Of a DNA stretch of 64,000 nt, positions 11,186 to 22,755 are shown one piece after another (within the stretch, counting starts at the first letter, position 1; each line of letters starts with the position of its first letter). The stretch lies in NCBI GenBank assembly GCA_028571685.1, contig CM053146.1, positions 111,451,431 through 111,515,430 on the forward strand. Direction: 5' to 3'. Below the pieces are notes generated by a model. The model saw only the letters and a program-made list of their open reading frames with translations, made no database searches and was not told the DNA's origin. A program made the position numbers and the translations under genes. The stretch is from Heterohyrax brucei (taxonomy: Eukaryota; Chordata; Mammalia; Hyracoidea; Procaviidae).

Positions 11186-11934
11186 CAACAGGGTTCAAAC
11201 CAGTTCAAAGTCCTGGGAGAAAGGGGATGGGTAAGTGGCCCTTAGGGAACAGCCAAAGTAACATGTGTCCCAGCCTTATCAGCACATGTTGGGCACAGGC
11301 TGTGACCCCGAGCCCCACTGGGGTAGCTGGGAGGCCAGCACTGGGAACTGGCTCAGCTTTGTGGGTGGTGTCCACATGAAACACGAAGAAGCCCTGACTG
11401 AGTGAGGAACCACCAGATAGAGCCAGAGGCTATCAGAACTGGTCCAGATCACAAGGTCCAGCTTCCTTGCTTTACAAGTGAAGAAACTGAGGCTCAGAGA
11501 GTTAACCATCAGACCAGAGGCCACCGGGTATGTATCTGGACCAAGACTTGCAAACTCTTCTGACTTTCCTGGCTGTAACTGAACGTTTTTCTTCTGTATG
11601 ATCCTCTAGAGGAAGAATGTCCCACATAAAACCATAAAACAAAATTTCATACACTTGAGAAGACAGTTAAATGACATCGTGTGTTTCTCCAAGCGAAACA
11701 AACATTTTCACCTCATCATCTCCTCGGCTATTTTGGGTCCTGGCTGCACGTTAGACTCATAAGGGAAGCTTTTAAATAGACCTTCAGGGGGTGGCACCCA
11801 TTCAGCAGACTGTCTTTCATGAAGCCCCACCACCACCACTGCCTCTTGGAGCATCACTTTCTTAACTCTTCTGTGACTCTTTATACTTGTCCTTCATGCC
11901 ACTTACTTTAGTTCTTGCAGCTCAAGTCTGCATT
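11186..11934. other. Intergenic, nothing coding recognised
   Basis: A weak MER5-like word (gcacgttagactcataaggg) is at about 11,746. Otherwise nothing identified. Confidence 0.35.
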
Positions 11935-12027
11935 CAGTTTAAAACATAGCCAAAAGGTGAAGACAACCCATGTGTCCACCCACAGACGACTGGATAAGCA
12001 AAACACAGTACACACCCACAATGGAGG

Positions 12028-12482
12028 GATCCTGGTGGTTAGGCACTGGGCTACTGACCAGCGGTCTGAGGGCCGAACCCACAAGACACTCCACAGTAAA
12101 GATTACTGCCTTGGAAGCTCCACAGGGCCGTTCTATTCTTTTTGAAAAAGAAAAGAAATACTGAGGTTTTGGTGAAAGTTTGCACAGCAAGTTAGGTTCC
12201 TATTTGACAACTTCCACACAAATTGTTTGGCAACATTAATTACATTTATTGCAGTGTGTCAGTGTACTAGTTGTGGTCAGTTTATTCCCTTTCAAAATTT
12301 CAAAAATTAGTTTATTCTCTTCCCCATACTCTAATTTCACTGCCCCCTTATCTTCTCATCTTTTCTTTGAGTAATTCTCACCTTTGTGGTCTCCTACTAA
12401 GGTCTTTAAGTAGGGCAGCACTTATAATCTGTCTTGTAGGTTCGCTATGAGTCAGAATCAACTGGAGGGCAATGGGTTTGGT
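12028..12482 (+). mobile_element. AfroSINE class B inserted in L1 and itself interrupted
   Basis: Head gatcctggtggttaggcac to about 12,137. The tail gttcgctatgagtcagaatc returns at about 12,440. About 290 bases of L1 3'UTR-type sequence lie between them. Confidence 0.7.
12138..12425 (-). mobile_element. L1 3'UTR fragment (afrotherian type), antisense
   Basis: Shares ggtgaaagtttgcacagcaa and ttaggttcctatt with 15,955 onward, and the tttaagtagggcagcac end with 16,167 onward. It sits inside the SINE at 12,028-12,482, so it is the youngest layer. Assignment to L1 rests on the junction of a similar block to L1 ORF2 at 33.3-35.8 kb. Confidence 0.6.
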
Positions 12483-12939
12483 TTGCATTTATACACAATG
12501 GAATATTATTCAGCCTAAGGAGAAACGGAGTTCAAACGCATGCTGCAGCATGGATAAACCTTGAAAACATTAAACTAAATGAAATAAGCCACAAAGCAAT
12601 AACATACAATTCCACTTATACGTGGCATCTACAACAGGCAAATTCATAAGACAGTGAGTAGAGCAGGGGCTTGGAGGGGGCTCCGGAGGCAGGAAAATTG
12701 GGAGTTGTTTAATGAATAGGCGAATTCTGTTTGAAATGATCAAAAAGTTCTGGAAACAGATAGTGTTCATGGTTTCACAACATTGTGATGTACTTAAGGC
12801 CCCTGAAAGCCATTTAAAAATGGTTAAAACAAACAGTTTTATGCAGTGTATTTTACCACAAAAAAATTCTTTTAGAAAATAGCAGTGCGGTGTTGACACA
12901 TGTTTAGTTTACCATGACCCCCAATCTTTTATTCCCCAG

Positions 12940-13103
12940 CTAGGTGGCCTAGTCGTTAAGTGCTCTAGCTGCTAACCCAAAGGTCAGCAGTTCAAATCCG
13001 TCAGGGCTCCTTGGAAAGTCTATGGGGCACTTCTACTCTGCCCTTTAGGGTCACTTTGAGTCAGAGTCAGAATCGACTCAGCAGCAGTGGGTTTGGGTTT
13101 TGT
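12940..13103 (+). mobile_element. AfroSINE class A, full length
   Basis: Head ctaggtggcctagtcgttaa, B-box-like cagttcaaatcc, tail gtcagagtcagaatcgactc. aatcttt flanks both ends, a likely target duplication. Confidence 0.85.
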
Positions 13104-13224
13104 AATCTTTCACCATCCTGCATCTCTGCAATTCACAGTTTTTACCTTTACCTAATTTCATCTGACTGATGAACTTGCACAACTTGATTCAACAAATGCT
13201 TTTGAAATATACCTGAAGGCAGTT

Positions 13225-13340
13225 TGAAAGACAGGCCTGGCAATCTGCTTAAAAAAGACCATAGCTTTGAAAACCCTAGGGAGCACTTCTCTGCACACAT
13301 GGAATCATCATGAGTTGGAACTGACGGCAGCTAATGACGC
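13225..13340 (+). mobile_element. AfroSINE class B, 5'-truncated
   Basis: Starts in the middle block (aggcctggcaatctgct) and ends gagttggaactgacggcagc. Confidence 0.7.
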
Positions 13341-14545
13341 CACCCTGTGACAGGCAAAAGTGAAAAAGAAGGCCTAGGTCCTACTCTCAAGGACCTTCAG
13401 ATGACTAGGTGGGTTAAGATAAGTATCAAAATAGCTAAAATACAAGATAGAATATAGTAATAGCAAAAGAGCTACACAGCCTTCAAGGAGAGGTAGTAAA
13501 GAAACATTTAATGAGTGGCTACTATATGCCAGGCACCATCAGATACCCTCGGTTTAGCCTTGGCTGTGAGGCATGGAAAAGCGTAAACTGGTGTTGGCTT
13601 AAATGAGATAGTGGTCTATTTCACTCTTGCATTTGAGCACTCCAAAGGGAGTTGATTCCAGGCATGTATGGTGCTCCTACGTTAGAACTCCAGCTCCTTC
13701 TATCATTTGTTCCTCCCCCAAGGTCAACTCATGGTCCACAATAGCCTCTGGGGCTCCAGTGGTCAGGAGGAGGGGAGGACCACTTCTTACACTATACAAC
13801 AGTACTGCTGATATCCCATTGGTCAGAACTTGGATGGCCCAAAAGAAGGCTGAGAAATGAGGTCTTTATTTCTGGTGGTCATATGCCCAGCTTAAGACTT
13901 GAGGGTTCTATTACCATGAAAGAAGAGATGAATAGATATTAGTAGACAGCTAGCACCCTCCACACCATGCTAAGGACTTTGTATGCTTTAACACATTTAT
14001 TACTTATGACAACCTAAAAGAAAGACATCTGAGCCTTTAAAGACAATTTCTATCTTGCTGCACTTGTGCCATCACAGTCAACTCAGTGTCAACTGAAGTC
14101 CCAGAAGTGTATAAGAATGGTCAATTAAGTTTGTGAACTCATCCTAGAAAAAGTGCTACATACCTCATTGCTGAATATCATTATGGTCACCTTTGAAACA
14201 TTCCCCTTAGAAAGCTATACACCGATGCCAGCACCTAGTCTACCCTTCAAAGCAATTTTCAACAGCGAAGTATGCAGGACTCAGAACAATTAAGTTCAAG
14301 GACTTCATTGTCAGACCTACTATTCTCAAATATTTTATTCAGGTCACTAAACAAGATGATGGTAGCTACAAGACTGAACCTTGTAAGTCAAGGACGACTT
14401 TGACGGCATCCCTCCTCCAGGTGGGTACTAAGCCTCTGAAGTCAGCCTTCCACAGCTTTGAGGAACCCTACAGAAGGAAGTCAGAAGACATCTGTGTTTT
14501 CATCTTGGCATGTGGTTAGTGAGGTTCTCTCTAGTTCATAGGAAC
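13341..14545. other. Intergenic, nothing coding recognised
   Basis: MIR scraps near 13,508-13,560 (ctactatatgccaggcacca) and 13,945-14,015. No gene seen. Confidence 0.4.
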
Positions 14546-14731
14546 AGACAGGCAGTCAGACAGCTTCATTAATGAGGGCAGTCAGATTCCCAAGGAAGGA
14601 AGGAAGCAAGCAAGAAATAGTTCTTGTGACCTAGGAAGAGACAGCTAGTCAGACAGCTTTGTTAATAGGGGTGGTCAGATTCCCCAAAGAAGGAAAAAAG
14701 TTAGAAATAGTTCTTGTGACCTGGTCTTTTT
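14546..14731 (+). repeat. Two-copy tandem duplication, about 93-bp unit
   Basis: Unit 1 (from 14,546) and unit 2 (from 14,639) share gtcagacagctt, ggtcagattccc-type and gaaatagttcttgtgacct words in the same order, with moderate divergence. Confidence 0.75.
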
Positions 14732-14757
14732 GTCTTTTCCTTTCGAAACACCGCTTT

Positions 14758-14808
14758 CACTCCTTCCTTCTCTCCTTTCTTCCTTCCTCCCTCTCTCCCT
14801 CCTCTATA
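14758..14808 (+). repeat. Pyrimidine-rich simple sequence
   Basis: Almost pure C/T tract of ccttcctt and ccctctct words. Confidence 0.8.
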
Positions 14809-14846
14809 GTGTTCCATTACAAAAGGACCTCCCACTCTGTCTTTGG

Positions 14847-15050
14847 AGTCCCTGGATAGTGCAAATGATTAGCCAGTCAACTACTAGCTGAAAGGTGGCC
14901 ATTCAAACTTACCTAGAGAAAACTCAGAAGAAAGGCCTGGTGATCCACTTCCAAAAAGCCACAGCCTTGAAAATCCTACGGAACACAGTTAACATTGCAC
15001 ACATGGCTCACCATGAGCTACAGCCAACTCGATGGCAACTACAAAAACAA
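14847..15050 (+). mobile_element. AfroSINE class B variant
   Basis: Weak head (tccctggatagtgcaaatga), middle gaaaggcctggtgatccact, tail caccatgagctacagccaac. Confidence 0.75.
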
Positions 15051-15524
15051 CTCTGTCTTTGCTTCTGTTGCTCCTGCTGCGACCTATCATTGCTCCTCTA
15101 TTTACGTCACTGCCATTTGGCTCCTGCTTCCTCAAAGCTTCTACTGCTTCCTGGTTTCTGCTCATTTCCTTCTCCCCCAAAGTTTCTCAGCATCTGCCCA
15201 CCCTGGGGTCTATTCAGAACCCCCAGATGAAAACATCTGATTAGATGGATACCCTATATCCTGGGGCTATGCTGGTCAACCAGAGGTCTCATGCCAGACA
15301 CTCTCATGGCTGGGTCAGATGCTTGTCTATTCCTGGCTCACCCATTTGAGGTCAGGATTCACATGCTTCAAGGTACAGGAATGGTAATGTCAGCCCGAGG
15401 AAATGTTGTAAACTGTGGGAGTAGCAGCTGCTACACTTCAGAATAGCCCTGTGAGCTTGTTGGGACTTAAATAAGGACCCAGGCCCAACACACCATGCAA
15501 CCAGGCATTTATCTGATCATATCT
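15051..15524. other. Intergenic, nothing recognised
   Basis: Several overlapping short open frames on both strands at 14,990-15,244, with no recognisable content. Confidence 0.35.
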
Positions 15525-15580
15525 GTCTGTCTCTCTTTCTCTCTCACACATATACACACACACACACCCCTCACACTCCT
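15525..15580 (+). repeat. CT/CA microsatellite
   Basis: A ctct tract passing into a (ca)n run near 15,553-15,567. Confidence 0.8.
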
Positions 15581-15707
15581 TTTCCCTTCCTTTATGGTTC
15601 TCACTCTATCCATAAGTCCCAAAATTAATCAAGTGGAATGAGGTCTTTATGCAAGACTAAAGACATTCTATAAGACATCAAGGATAGAATACTGCTCTGG
15701 AATAATA

Positions 15708-15850
15708 CAAGTTTGCGTCTGACTCATAGCAACTCTATAGGACAGAGTAGAACTACACCATAGAGTTTCCAGGAGTGCCTAGTGGATTTGAACTGCCTAC
15801 CTTTTGGTTAGCAGCTGTAGCTCTTAACCACTGCACCACCAGGGTTAACA
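15708..15850 (-). mobile_element. AfroSINE class A, antisense
   Basis: Complement from gcgtctgactcatagcaac to ccactgcaccaccagggtt, full length. Confidence 0.85.
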
Positions 15851-15914
15851 GGTTTGGGTTAGTGGTTACCAAACCTGACTAACAGAAAGAATCACCCAGT
15901 GAACAATTTTGTTT

Positions 15915-16550
15915 GTTTGTTTTTGGTTTTAATATAATTAAAATATTTCATTGTATTTTTGGTAAAAGTTTACAAAGCAAATTAGGTTCCCATTTAACAA
16001 ATGTCTACGTAATTTGCTCAGTGATACTACATTTTTCAGTGTCAGCTTTCTCATCACTTCCATTCTGGTTGTTCTATTTTCAGTAATCTAGTTTCCCTGT
16101 CCCCTTGCCTTCTTATTTTTGCTTTTTAGTAAAAGTTAACAGTTTGGGCCAATGTAGATAACCTTTTAAGGCAGCACACTATCCATGAATGATATTGTTT
16201 ATTCCATGAGATAATCTCTTATTTAGCTAAAAGATTACCTCATGGGACAGTTGTGGTCCAAGGTTTAAAGAGTATCTCAGACAAAGAGTCTCAGGGAGTC
16301 CTCTAGTCTCAACTGATCCAGCAAGTCTGTACTTCTTAAGAATTTTAGGTCTGTTCCATATTTTGTTCCCATTCTATCAGAATCCACCTATTATGTTCCT
16401 GATCAGACTTGTCAGCAGTGGTAGCCGGGCACCATTCAGTTCTTCTGATCTTGGTAGATGAAGCCATAGTTCATGGAGACTATCAATCCTGTAGACTAGT
16501 TTCTTCTTTGGTTTCTTTTTTGTTTTTTTATTTCAAATGGATAGAGACCA
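15915..16550 (-). mobile_element. L1 3'UTR fragment (afrotherian type), antisense
   Basis: Begins with T-rich sequence (the L1 poly(A) end read backwards), then ggtaaaagtttacaaagcaa and ggttcccatttaac. Later parts match 33,590-33,800 (aggtttaaag, ccattcagttcttctgatct-type). Confidence 0.6.
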
Positions 16551-16652
16551 ATAGTTGTATTCTAGAGAGTTTTAAAAACTTAAATCACCGAGTCCAATGC
16601 CAGAGATTCTAACTCAGTGGGCCTGAGGTAGAACGCATGCTTGCAGGCAGAG

Positions 16653-16671
16653 AAAAAAAAAATTTTTTTTT
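16653..16671. repeat. A10T9 palindrome
   Basis: Ten A followed by nine T, able to form an AT-only hairpin or bent DNA. Confidence 0.9.
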
Positions 16672-16987
16672 GAGCATCGCTGTAATTTTGCTGACCAGCT
16701 AGTATTAGAACCCATTGTTCTAGGTTCTACCCTCCCTTTTCTAGAAAGTTCCCTGGGGCTTTCATCATTCTAAAATTCTCTTGTTCCTGCAGTTTCTCCT
16801 CTTAGCTCTCCACTAACTGTCACAGCCTGCCAAGATTCTCTTGTGCAGAGGGCCTGATACACCACCGAATTTCCCATTTCTCTAACGGGCAGGAGCAGAG
16901 CACTCACATCCCCCTCATCTAGATCCACAGTAGTGCAGTTTTGGCAATGACAATCAGTTGTTCCTTGAGAAATTAGAGTAAACTAAT

Positions 16988-17050
16988 GTGGCCTCTAGGG
17001 TCGCCATGAGTCAAATCCGACTCAATGGCACTGGGTTTTTTGGGGGGGTT
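16988..17050 (+). mobile_element. AfroSINE 3' tail fragment
   Basis: Only the last about 60 bases: ctagggtcgccatgagtc and tccgactcaatggcactggg, then a T/G run. Confidence 0.75.
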
Positions 17051-17324
17051 AATGGACAGTCTCAAGGGAGTTTGAAACCTGTAAGGGTTTAACAACCACA
17101 GAGGGTCACCAATCTGAATTTTAAATCTCAAGTCTAGAAATTCTGGGTTTCTCTAAATTACAGAATGGCTTTTGATCAGACATATAAAGAAGAAAAAATT
17201 AGTCATATTTACCATGCAGGCATCAGGTAGCAGTACAGGGTGAAGTGAAAAAAGTTACGTAGATATGAGTTTTATCCACACTTTGCTGCCACAGAAAGGA
17301 GGTTACACCTGGACCTCAGGATTA

Positions 17325-17395
17325 TCATGAAGTTAGAGATGATGTACCTAAAGCACTTGGCACTTCATAAATGGTAGTCATTATATTAAAAATAT
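17325..17395 (+). mobile_element. MIR SINE 3' fragment
   Basis: gatgatgtacctaaagcact and ttggcacttcataaatggta match the MIR 3' half. Confidence 0.6.
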
Positions 17396-17439
17396 AACTT
17401 TTTCTGAGAAGGAATTATATTTTCCTTAGGATGCTTTTT

Positions 17440-17790
17440 TAAAAATTAACTAATTTTAATAAGGTATAATTTACATATAGTAGAGTTTTGGCAACTGTAT
17501 ACATCTGGGTAACCAACATCCCAAATGAGATAGAAACTTTGTCAGCACCCCAGATAGTTCCACTGTATCCCTTTTCCAGTCAGTCCTTCCAAGAAGCAGC
17601 AACTGTTCTGATGTCTATCATCATCCATCAGTTGAGCATGTTCTTGAACTTCATATAAGTGGAATTACAAAGTATGTACTTTTTATGTTTGGTTTCTTTG
17701 ACTCAGAGTGTTTTTGCAGATTCACCCATGTTGTTATACATCTGAATAATTTATTCCTTTTTATTACCAATAAAAATAACTGTATTTGAT
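17440..17790 (-). mobile_element. Ancient L1 (L1M-type) 3' fragment, antisense
   Basis: Shows ataaggtataatttacatat, catctgggtaaccaacatcc, acttcatataagtggaatta and attcacccatgttgttatac, in the order of antisense L1M 3' ends. Confidence 0.75.
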
Positions 17791-18040
17791 GCTCAAAACA
17801 ATCTAAGTAGAACAGGTTCTGTAAATCGAGTGGTATGCTACAGCCAGCTAGTTAGGGCTTGTGAGAGAAGATTGTGAGCATTTTTTCCAACCTCCAAGTT
17901 AAATGACATCACATTGACTTGAAATCACCCATGGTGGCAGTATTTATGCTACAGAAATCAGAAAATATACAGGCCAGGGCTTTTTTTTTTTCCCTTCCTC
18001 CCTAAAGAGCTGGTTGTTAAACCTTTGCCAGCATACCACC

Positions 18041-18067
18041 GCAAAAAAAGAAAAAAAAAAAAAAAAA
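18041..18067 (+). repeat. A-rich tract
   Basis: Almost pure A with a single G, preceded by a T-run and C-rich stretch around 17,981. No attached element recognised. Confidence 0.8.
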
Positions 18068-18195
18068 TCATAACCTCAGCAAACAGCCAGAGCCACAAAA
18101 CATGCCTCTAATGTGACCTTTCGTGTTATCCCTATGATTTCCATCCATATAACAAAACTAGCAGTCTGCCCTCATGATTTTTTTGCCAGTGGATC

Positions 18196-18330
18196 ACAAA
18201 GCATTTTGTAAATATTATCTCACTAATCCTCATAACACCCTGGGGGAGCTAGGGAGGTTAAGGGACTTGCCTGAGGCATCACAGGAAATCGATGGGGAAA
18301 GGCAGAGAGAACTAAACAGGTCTGTACTAA
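18196..18330 (+). mobile_element. MIR SINE, diverged
   Basis: ttgtaaatattatctcacta, cctcataacaccct and gttaagggacttgcctgagg follow the MIR core. Confidence 0.65.
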
Positions 18331-18784
18331 CCACCTCTGCAGCCCTTCTTAAATATCCATACTGTACAGACTGGAATTGACAATATGGGAGACAATTACC
18401 AACAGTGCTTTTGCTTTATAACCCAAATAGCCAAAGCCTCTTTCTTCAGACTTGTGGACCAAATGTCTTGTCCTTTGAGTACAGATTTGACTTCCCAGAA
18501 CAGCCCACCCTCTTGGAGTTTCTTTTCCCAAGACTGGCAACGGTCTTTTGTTAATCAACTTCCTCCACATTCTTTTCCCTCGTGTCCAGTGGCAAGCATT
18601 TGAAAAACAGTTGGCCAGTGTTAGGGTTTCTCTTCTGACTCTAACAGATGCAAGTGGCATCATAATCAATCAACACTGTATTCTCATTTGTGATCTTTTC
18701 TCTGGACTCCCTAAGGGCAAACGCTTATTTCTCTCTGTGGCTTGAGAAACACTGAATGAACAACCCTTGTCTCAGGCAGCTTCT
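18331..18784. other. Intergenic, nothing recognised
   Basis: Overlapping short open frames on both strands without recognisable content. Confidence 0.35.
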
Positions 18785-19290
18785 AAAATGATTCCTAGTG
18801 ATCCTAACCCGTTATGGGTTGTCATAACTTATTACAACCTCTACTCGTTGGAGGTACACCTGGTGGTTTACTTTTAATGATGAGAATATGGCAAGAGTAA
18901 CAGGATGTCACTTCCAAAGACTCAGTTATGAAAAGACTATGACTTCCATCTTTCTCTCTCTCTCCCCCCTACGTCTCGGAGCCCTTATTCTGGCAAAAGC
19001 AAGGTGCCGTGTTGTGGGGGGCCTTAAGACAGATCAACATGGCAAGGAAGTGATGTCTCTATCTAACAGCTAGCAAGAACATAAGGCTTGCCAACAGCCT
19101 CATGAGTGAGTTCGGAAGTGGCTCCTCACTCAGTCAAGCCTTGAGGTAACCACAGCAAGACCCACACTTTGACTGCAGTCTTGTGATACAGGTAAGCAAA
19201 TTCATATTCCTGACATAAAGAAACTGAGATATTAAATGTTTGTTGTTTGAGGATAATTTGTTATATGGCTATAGGTAACACAACCCTCAA
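18785..19290 (+). mobile_element. MLT1-type MaLR LTR
   Basis: Landmarks in order: aggatgtcacttccaaagac, actatgacttccatctttct with a CT tract, gagtgagttcggaagtggct, ttgactgcagtcttgtg, and near the end gaaactgagatattaaatgt. Confidence 0.75.
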
Positions 19291-20082
19291 CCACCAAAGG
19301 AAATGTGTTCAAATAGATTCAGTGACCAAATGTGCCTATATAAATCATCTCTATAGGATAAAACCTATCACATGTAAGATGTTTTCAGCATGGTCTCTTT
19401 ATTTCAGACATCTCTAACTTTCCTAACACTTGAAGGCCTGTTTAAGGATAAGAATGTTCCCATTTTTTGAATGATCTCCCACCCCAAACTAAAATGAACA
19501 AAAGCAAATGCCAAACTGGCAACTGGAAAGTCCAAGTCCTCAACGTTATAATGTCATAAATCGTCTAGTAAAAGAGAGGCCAGAAAAGGAAGTATGTGCT
19601 GAAAACTGCCCTTTCTGGTCTTGCATGAGTAATTCTTGCAGCTGGAGTTTCTCTCCAACCACAGGATTGTGGCACCACGAAGGTGGCCATTTTCAAATCT
19701 GGCCTCACATTAGAATGCAATTCAACTAGATGAACCTGGGTCTTGGCCAAAATAAGTAACATTTAAAAGACTGAAGCCAATGACTAGCATCACTTTTCTG
19801 TGGGACTGCATGACTATGGAGTGAAGCAATAAAGGTCTTTGTTGTTTTAAAGGGCAGGGACAATTGGAAGTTTTGCAGTAGATTGTTACAAAATTTTCCA
19901 CCCTTAGCTCTCCAAAGAAGATATCAGTTAGTTGCTCTGGCAGTTGGATGCGGAAGGTGTTACTTGGAAAAGAAAATTAAATGGATCCTGGACAGAATAT
20001 AAATCAATTTACTACATTTAGCCTAAAACAGATTACTTAGCCCGTACATTGTATTCTTATTTTGTCTGAACTACTCCCTTTT
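19291..20082. other. Intergenic, nothing recognised
   Basis: No gene or named repeat found. Confidence 0.35.
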
Positions 20083-20241
20083 AGGAAACCCTAACCTTTT
20101 AGTGGTTAAGTGCTAATCAAAAGGTTCACAATTCAAATCTGCCAGGCACTCCTTGGAAACTCTATGGGGCAGTTGTACCGTGACCTACAGGGTCACTATG
20201 AGTTAGAATCGACTTGATGGCAGCAGGTTTAGTTTTTTGGC
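20083..20241 (+). mobile_element. AfroSINE class A with target duplication
   Basis: Full length. actcccttttA occurs at 20,073-20,083 and again at 20,242-20,252, giving an 11-base duplication. Only the 20,941 copy lies nearer to the promoter. Confidence 0.88.
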
Positions 20242-20252
20242 ACTCCCTTTTA

Positions 20253-20940
20253 CGAACATGGTATATTAGGTAAGGAATGGACAGCTAGCTACTGCACTCA
20301 TCTCACAAAGAGCAAAGTCATGTTTTTTCACAAATAGCAAATTCATGTTTTTCATAATTTTGAAGTTTTTTTCAATATGGTTAAAAAAATTCAAAAACTT
20401 ACCTTTGCTTCTCTGTTTTTTGCACTTTCTTGGCTGGGACCAAGCAAGAGGATGCACATCTGTGATACTTTCAGTCTGGGATGGGTTTTCTACATCTACC
20501 TATGTATACAGTTTTAAAAATACATTATTCACTTCCTGTAGTTTTTCTTTTTTTAAAAAAAAAAAGGGGGGTCTCCTTTTTCTTTCCAAATATTACCCCT
20601 ATTACCTAATATCAAAGAGCTGTCTGGAACTATGAACAGAAGCTTGTCAAGTAACCTGGTTTTAGTTATGTTTCAGACAGTGCTTTCGTACTGCCTTTTT
20701 TCATTTTATTTGATGACAGTGCTTCTATTTCTCCCTCAATAAGCAGAGATGACTTAGATCAGTGGTCTGATGAATCAGCATGAAAAGTTGATTTAGAAAA
20801 AGTATATCCTGAAGCTCCAGGAGAAAAGGATTTCCAAACCCCGACAGCACACCTTAAATGACCAAGAAAAGCAGCAGCATTGTCTTTAAACAAGCTACAT
20901 ATTTCAAGGCAGTATCAACGCTCCCTGATGTTAGCTAATA
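20253..20940. other. Intergenic, AT-rich
   Basis: T-rich open frame at 20,345-20,635 without recognisable content. A/T runs near 20,540. Nothing identified. Confidence 0.35.
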
Positions 20941-21111
20941 AAACCAAAAAACCAAACTCACTGCCGTTGAGTCGGGCCCGACTCACAGCGACCCAAGAGG
21001 TCAGAGTAGAATGGCCCCACAATTTCCAAGGAACACCTGGCAGATTTGGACTGCTGACCTGTCGGTTAGCAGAGATAGCACTTAACCGGCTACGCCACCA
21101 GGGTTTCCTGT
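20941..21111 (-). mobile_element. Young AfroSINE class A, antisense, upstream of FZD7
   Basis: Little-decayed copy with several CpGs retained (gttgagtcgggcccgactca; ccggctacgccaccaggg). Perfect 12-base target duplication tgttagctaata at 20,929-20,940 and 21,112-21,123. The nearest retroelement to the FZD7 promoter. Confidence 0.92.
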
Positions 21112-21123
21112 TGTTAGCTAATA

Positions 21124-22089
21124 GGAATAATAACTTAGAAAGAAAATAAGAGGAACCCTTAAAAAAAATACAGGGGAGGAGTGAGACATTTTAAAATCAA
21201 ATATCATTAATCCTTCACGTGGCCTTCAGACAGATACCCCAATGGAGAGGGGCGTTAGCATCTCAGGTGGGAGGGGGAAAACTGAAGCTTTAGAGGAAGG
21301 AGAAGAGGAGGACTTCCCTTGAGGGCAGGAAGGAGCAGGTGAGAGGTCTGACACCTTACCCCCGCCCTACACTCGGCCTTCCAGACTCACAAACTGGAGG
21401 GCGAATGGGAAACGACACAACACTGTGAAGTAGAAGATTCCCTGTTAAAGTTCAGTAACAAAAATAACTGAGTTCTATGGAAGGGAGCTCAATCATCAAT
21501 CAGTATTCTCTTGCTGGGCAAGAAACGCACCAGGGACAGCAGAGGCAGCAACTCTGCAAACACTCAACCTCAGAGCTCCAGGCCCGGGAGCGGTGACTGC
21601 AAAGGATCCTTTCTGAACATGTCACTTTCCTGCAAGAGAATTCGTGATATTGCACGCTAACTGAGAGAAGAGAGAAGCTCCGCCCCCTCCCCCCCCAACT
21701 TCCGACCTCGCCAGGGATACAGCCCGAGAGCGCGCGAGCGCCCATCGCCTGCAGTCGGGCAAAGATTTGACCAAGAACAAAGGAACGCCTGCCAATCAGA
21801 AAACGCCACCCGAGAACGAGGATAACCCTCTTTGTGTTTTGAAAACTCCTTAATTAGCAGCTGCAGATGGCCCTGCTTCTAATACGCAATACCACTTTCC
21901 TACGCAAGTTTCCAAATAGAGGGTCAAATAATTGCTTCAACAACGAAGTTGGGATCCCAAATGGCCACATGCCGGAAAACAGGACAGATGAAAACGCGCT
22001 TTAAATCCTACACTGTTTCTCGGCACTCGGTCTCGAGTTAGTTTTATAACCATTCGCCTCAAAACACTGGCTTAGTTTTTTCATAACCT
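21124..22089. other. FZD7 distal upstream region
   Basis: Retroelement-free and increasingly GC-rich. It contains a C-rich tract near 21,680-21,700 and the AACAAAGG/CCAAT module at 21,776. Probably regulatory, with no coding content recognised. Confidence 0.5.
21776..21796. promoter_or_regulatory. Upstream AACAAAGG plus CCAAT module
   Basis: A second copy of the same pairing: AACAAAGG at 21,776-21,783 followed by CCAAT at 21,792-21,796, about 1 kb above the proximal module, in sequence where CpG density is starting to rise. Function is inferred from resemblance to the proximal module only. Confidence 0.35.
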
Positions 22090-22755
22090 CACTAGAGCCA
22101 CGCCAGCAAAACCCAGCCTCTCTGGGCTGTGCGGAGCCGCGCGGTAGCGCGGGACCAGGGACCCTCGGGCCCTGTCCTCGCCGCAGGGTCTTCACTTCCT
22201 AGCGCCTAAGCCGACCCCTCTTCCCAAATCCGATTTCTCCACGGGGGCATCCCTTTTTCCTTTTTACAACTGAGGGGTCCCAAGGGTGAGAGGACACTGT
22301 GGCCTCACGTGGTCTGCTTGAGTCTGGGAGAGAAGAGTCTCACCACTTCTCGCCTCGTACCAAACCCCACATTTAAGACAACGGTTACACCAAACTCCCA
22401 CCCAAGGCCAGCATATTTCGGCCGAGTGCGCCAACGTGACTCCGAGCCACGTTCGTCTCTGAGACGCCAGGCGATTCTCTGCGGCTCCCCTCAAAAACCT
22501 TTCGCGAAGGTGTCCTTGGACTCAGAAGTGTGTATTTTAATGTATCCGGAAGTGGAACAAACCTTTCAGGTAAATTCCCTTTCTGGGGCGTTTTTCCCCT
22601 CAGAGAGAATTCAGGGTAGAAGTTTTTCCTAACTTTTTCTTCCCAGCCCCCGCTCCACCCTCAGGAATCCGCCCAAAGTGCTGCAGACACCGCCTCCCAC
22701 CTTCTCTCTCCCGCCCCTTCCGACTTCAACCCAATCCTAAGGTGGCTCCAGAGAA

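Larger units (their letters stand above)
11935..12885 (+). mobile_element. Old L1 3' end, split by a SINE
   Basis: The left arm (about 11,945-12,020) reads tgtgtccacccacagacgac and ggataagcaaaacacagta. The right arm (about 12,485-12,885) resumes with acacaatggaatattattca and continues as an L1 3' end. Sequence near cacaatgga occurs at both joins. Confidence 0.75.
15870..16735 (+). mobile_element. MER5A-like DNA transposon, split
   Basis: The left arm (gaatcacccagtgaacaa, to about 15,905) and right arm (from about 16,562: gagagttttaaaaacttaaa, then gagattctaactcagtggg) restore the MER5A order around an inserted antisense L1 3'UTR. Confidence 0.55.

Noticed and set aside
20345-20635. 96-codon open frame upstream of FZD7
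   Set aside because: Phe/Leu/Ser/Lys-rich translation of T-rich DNA, without any recognisable motif.
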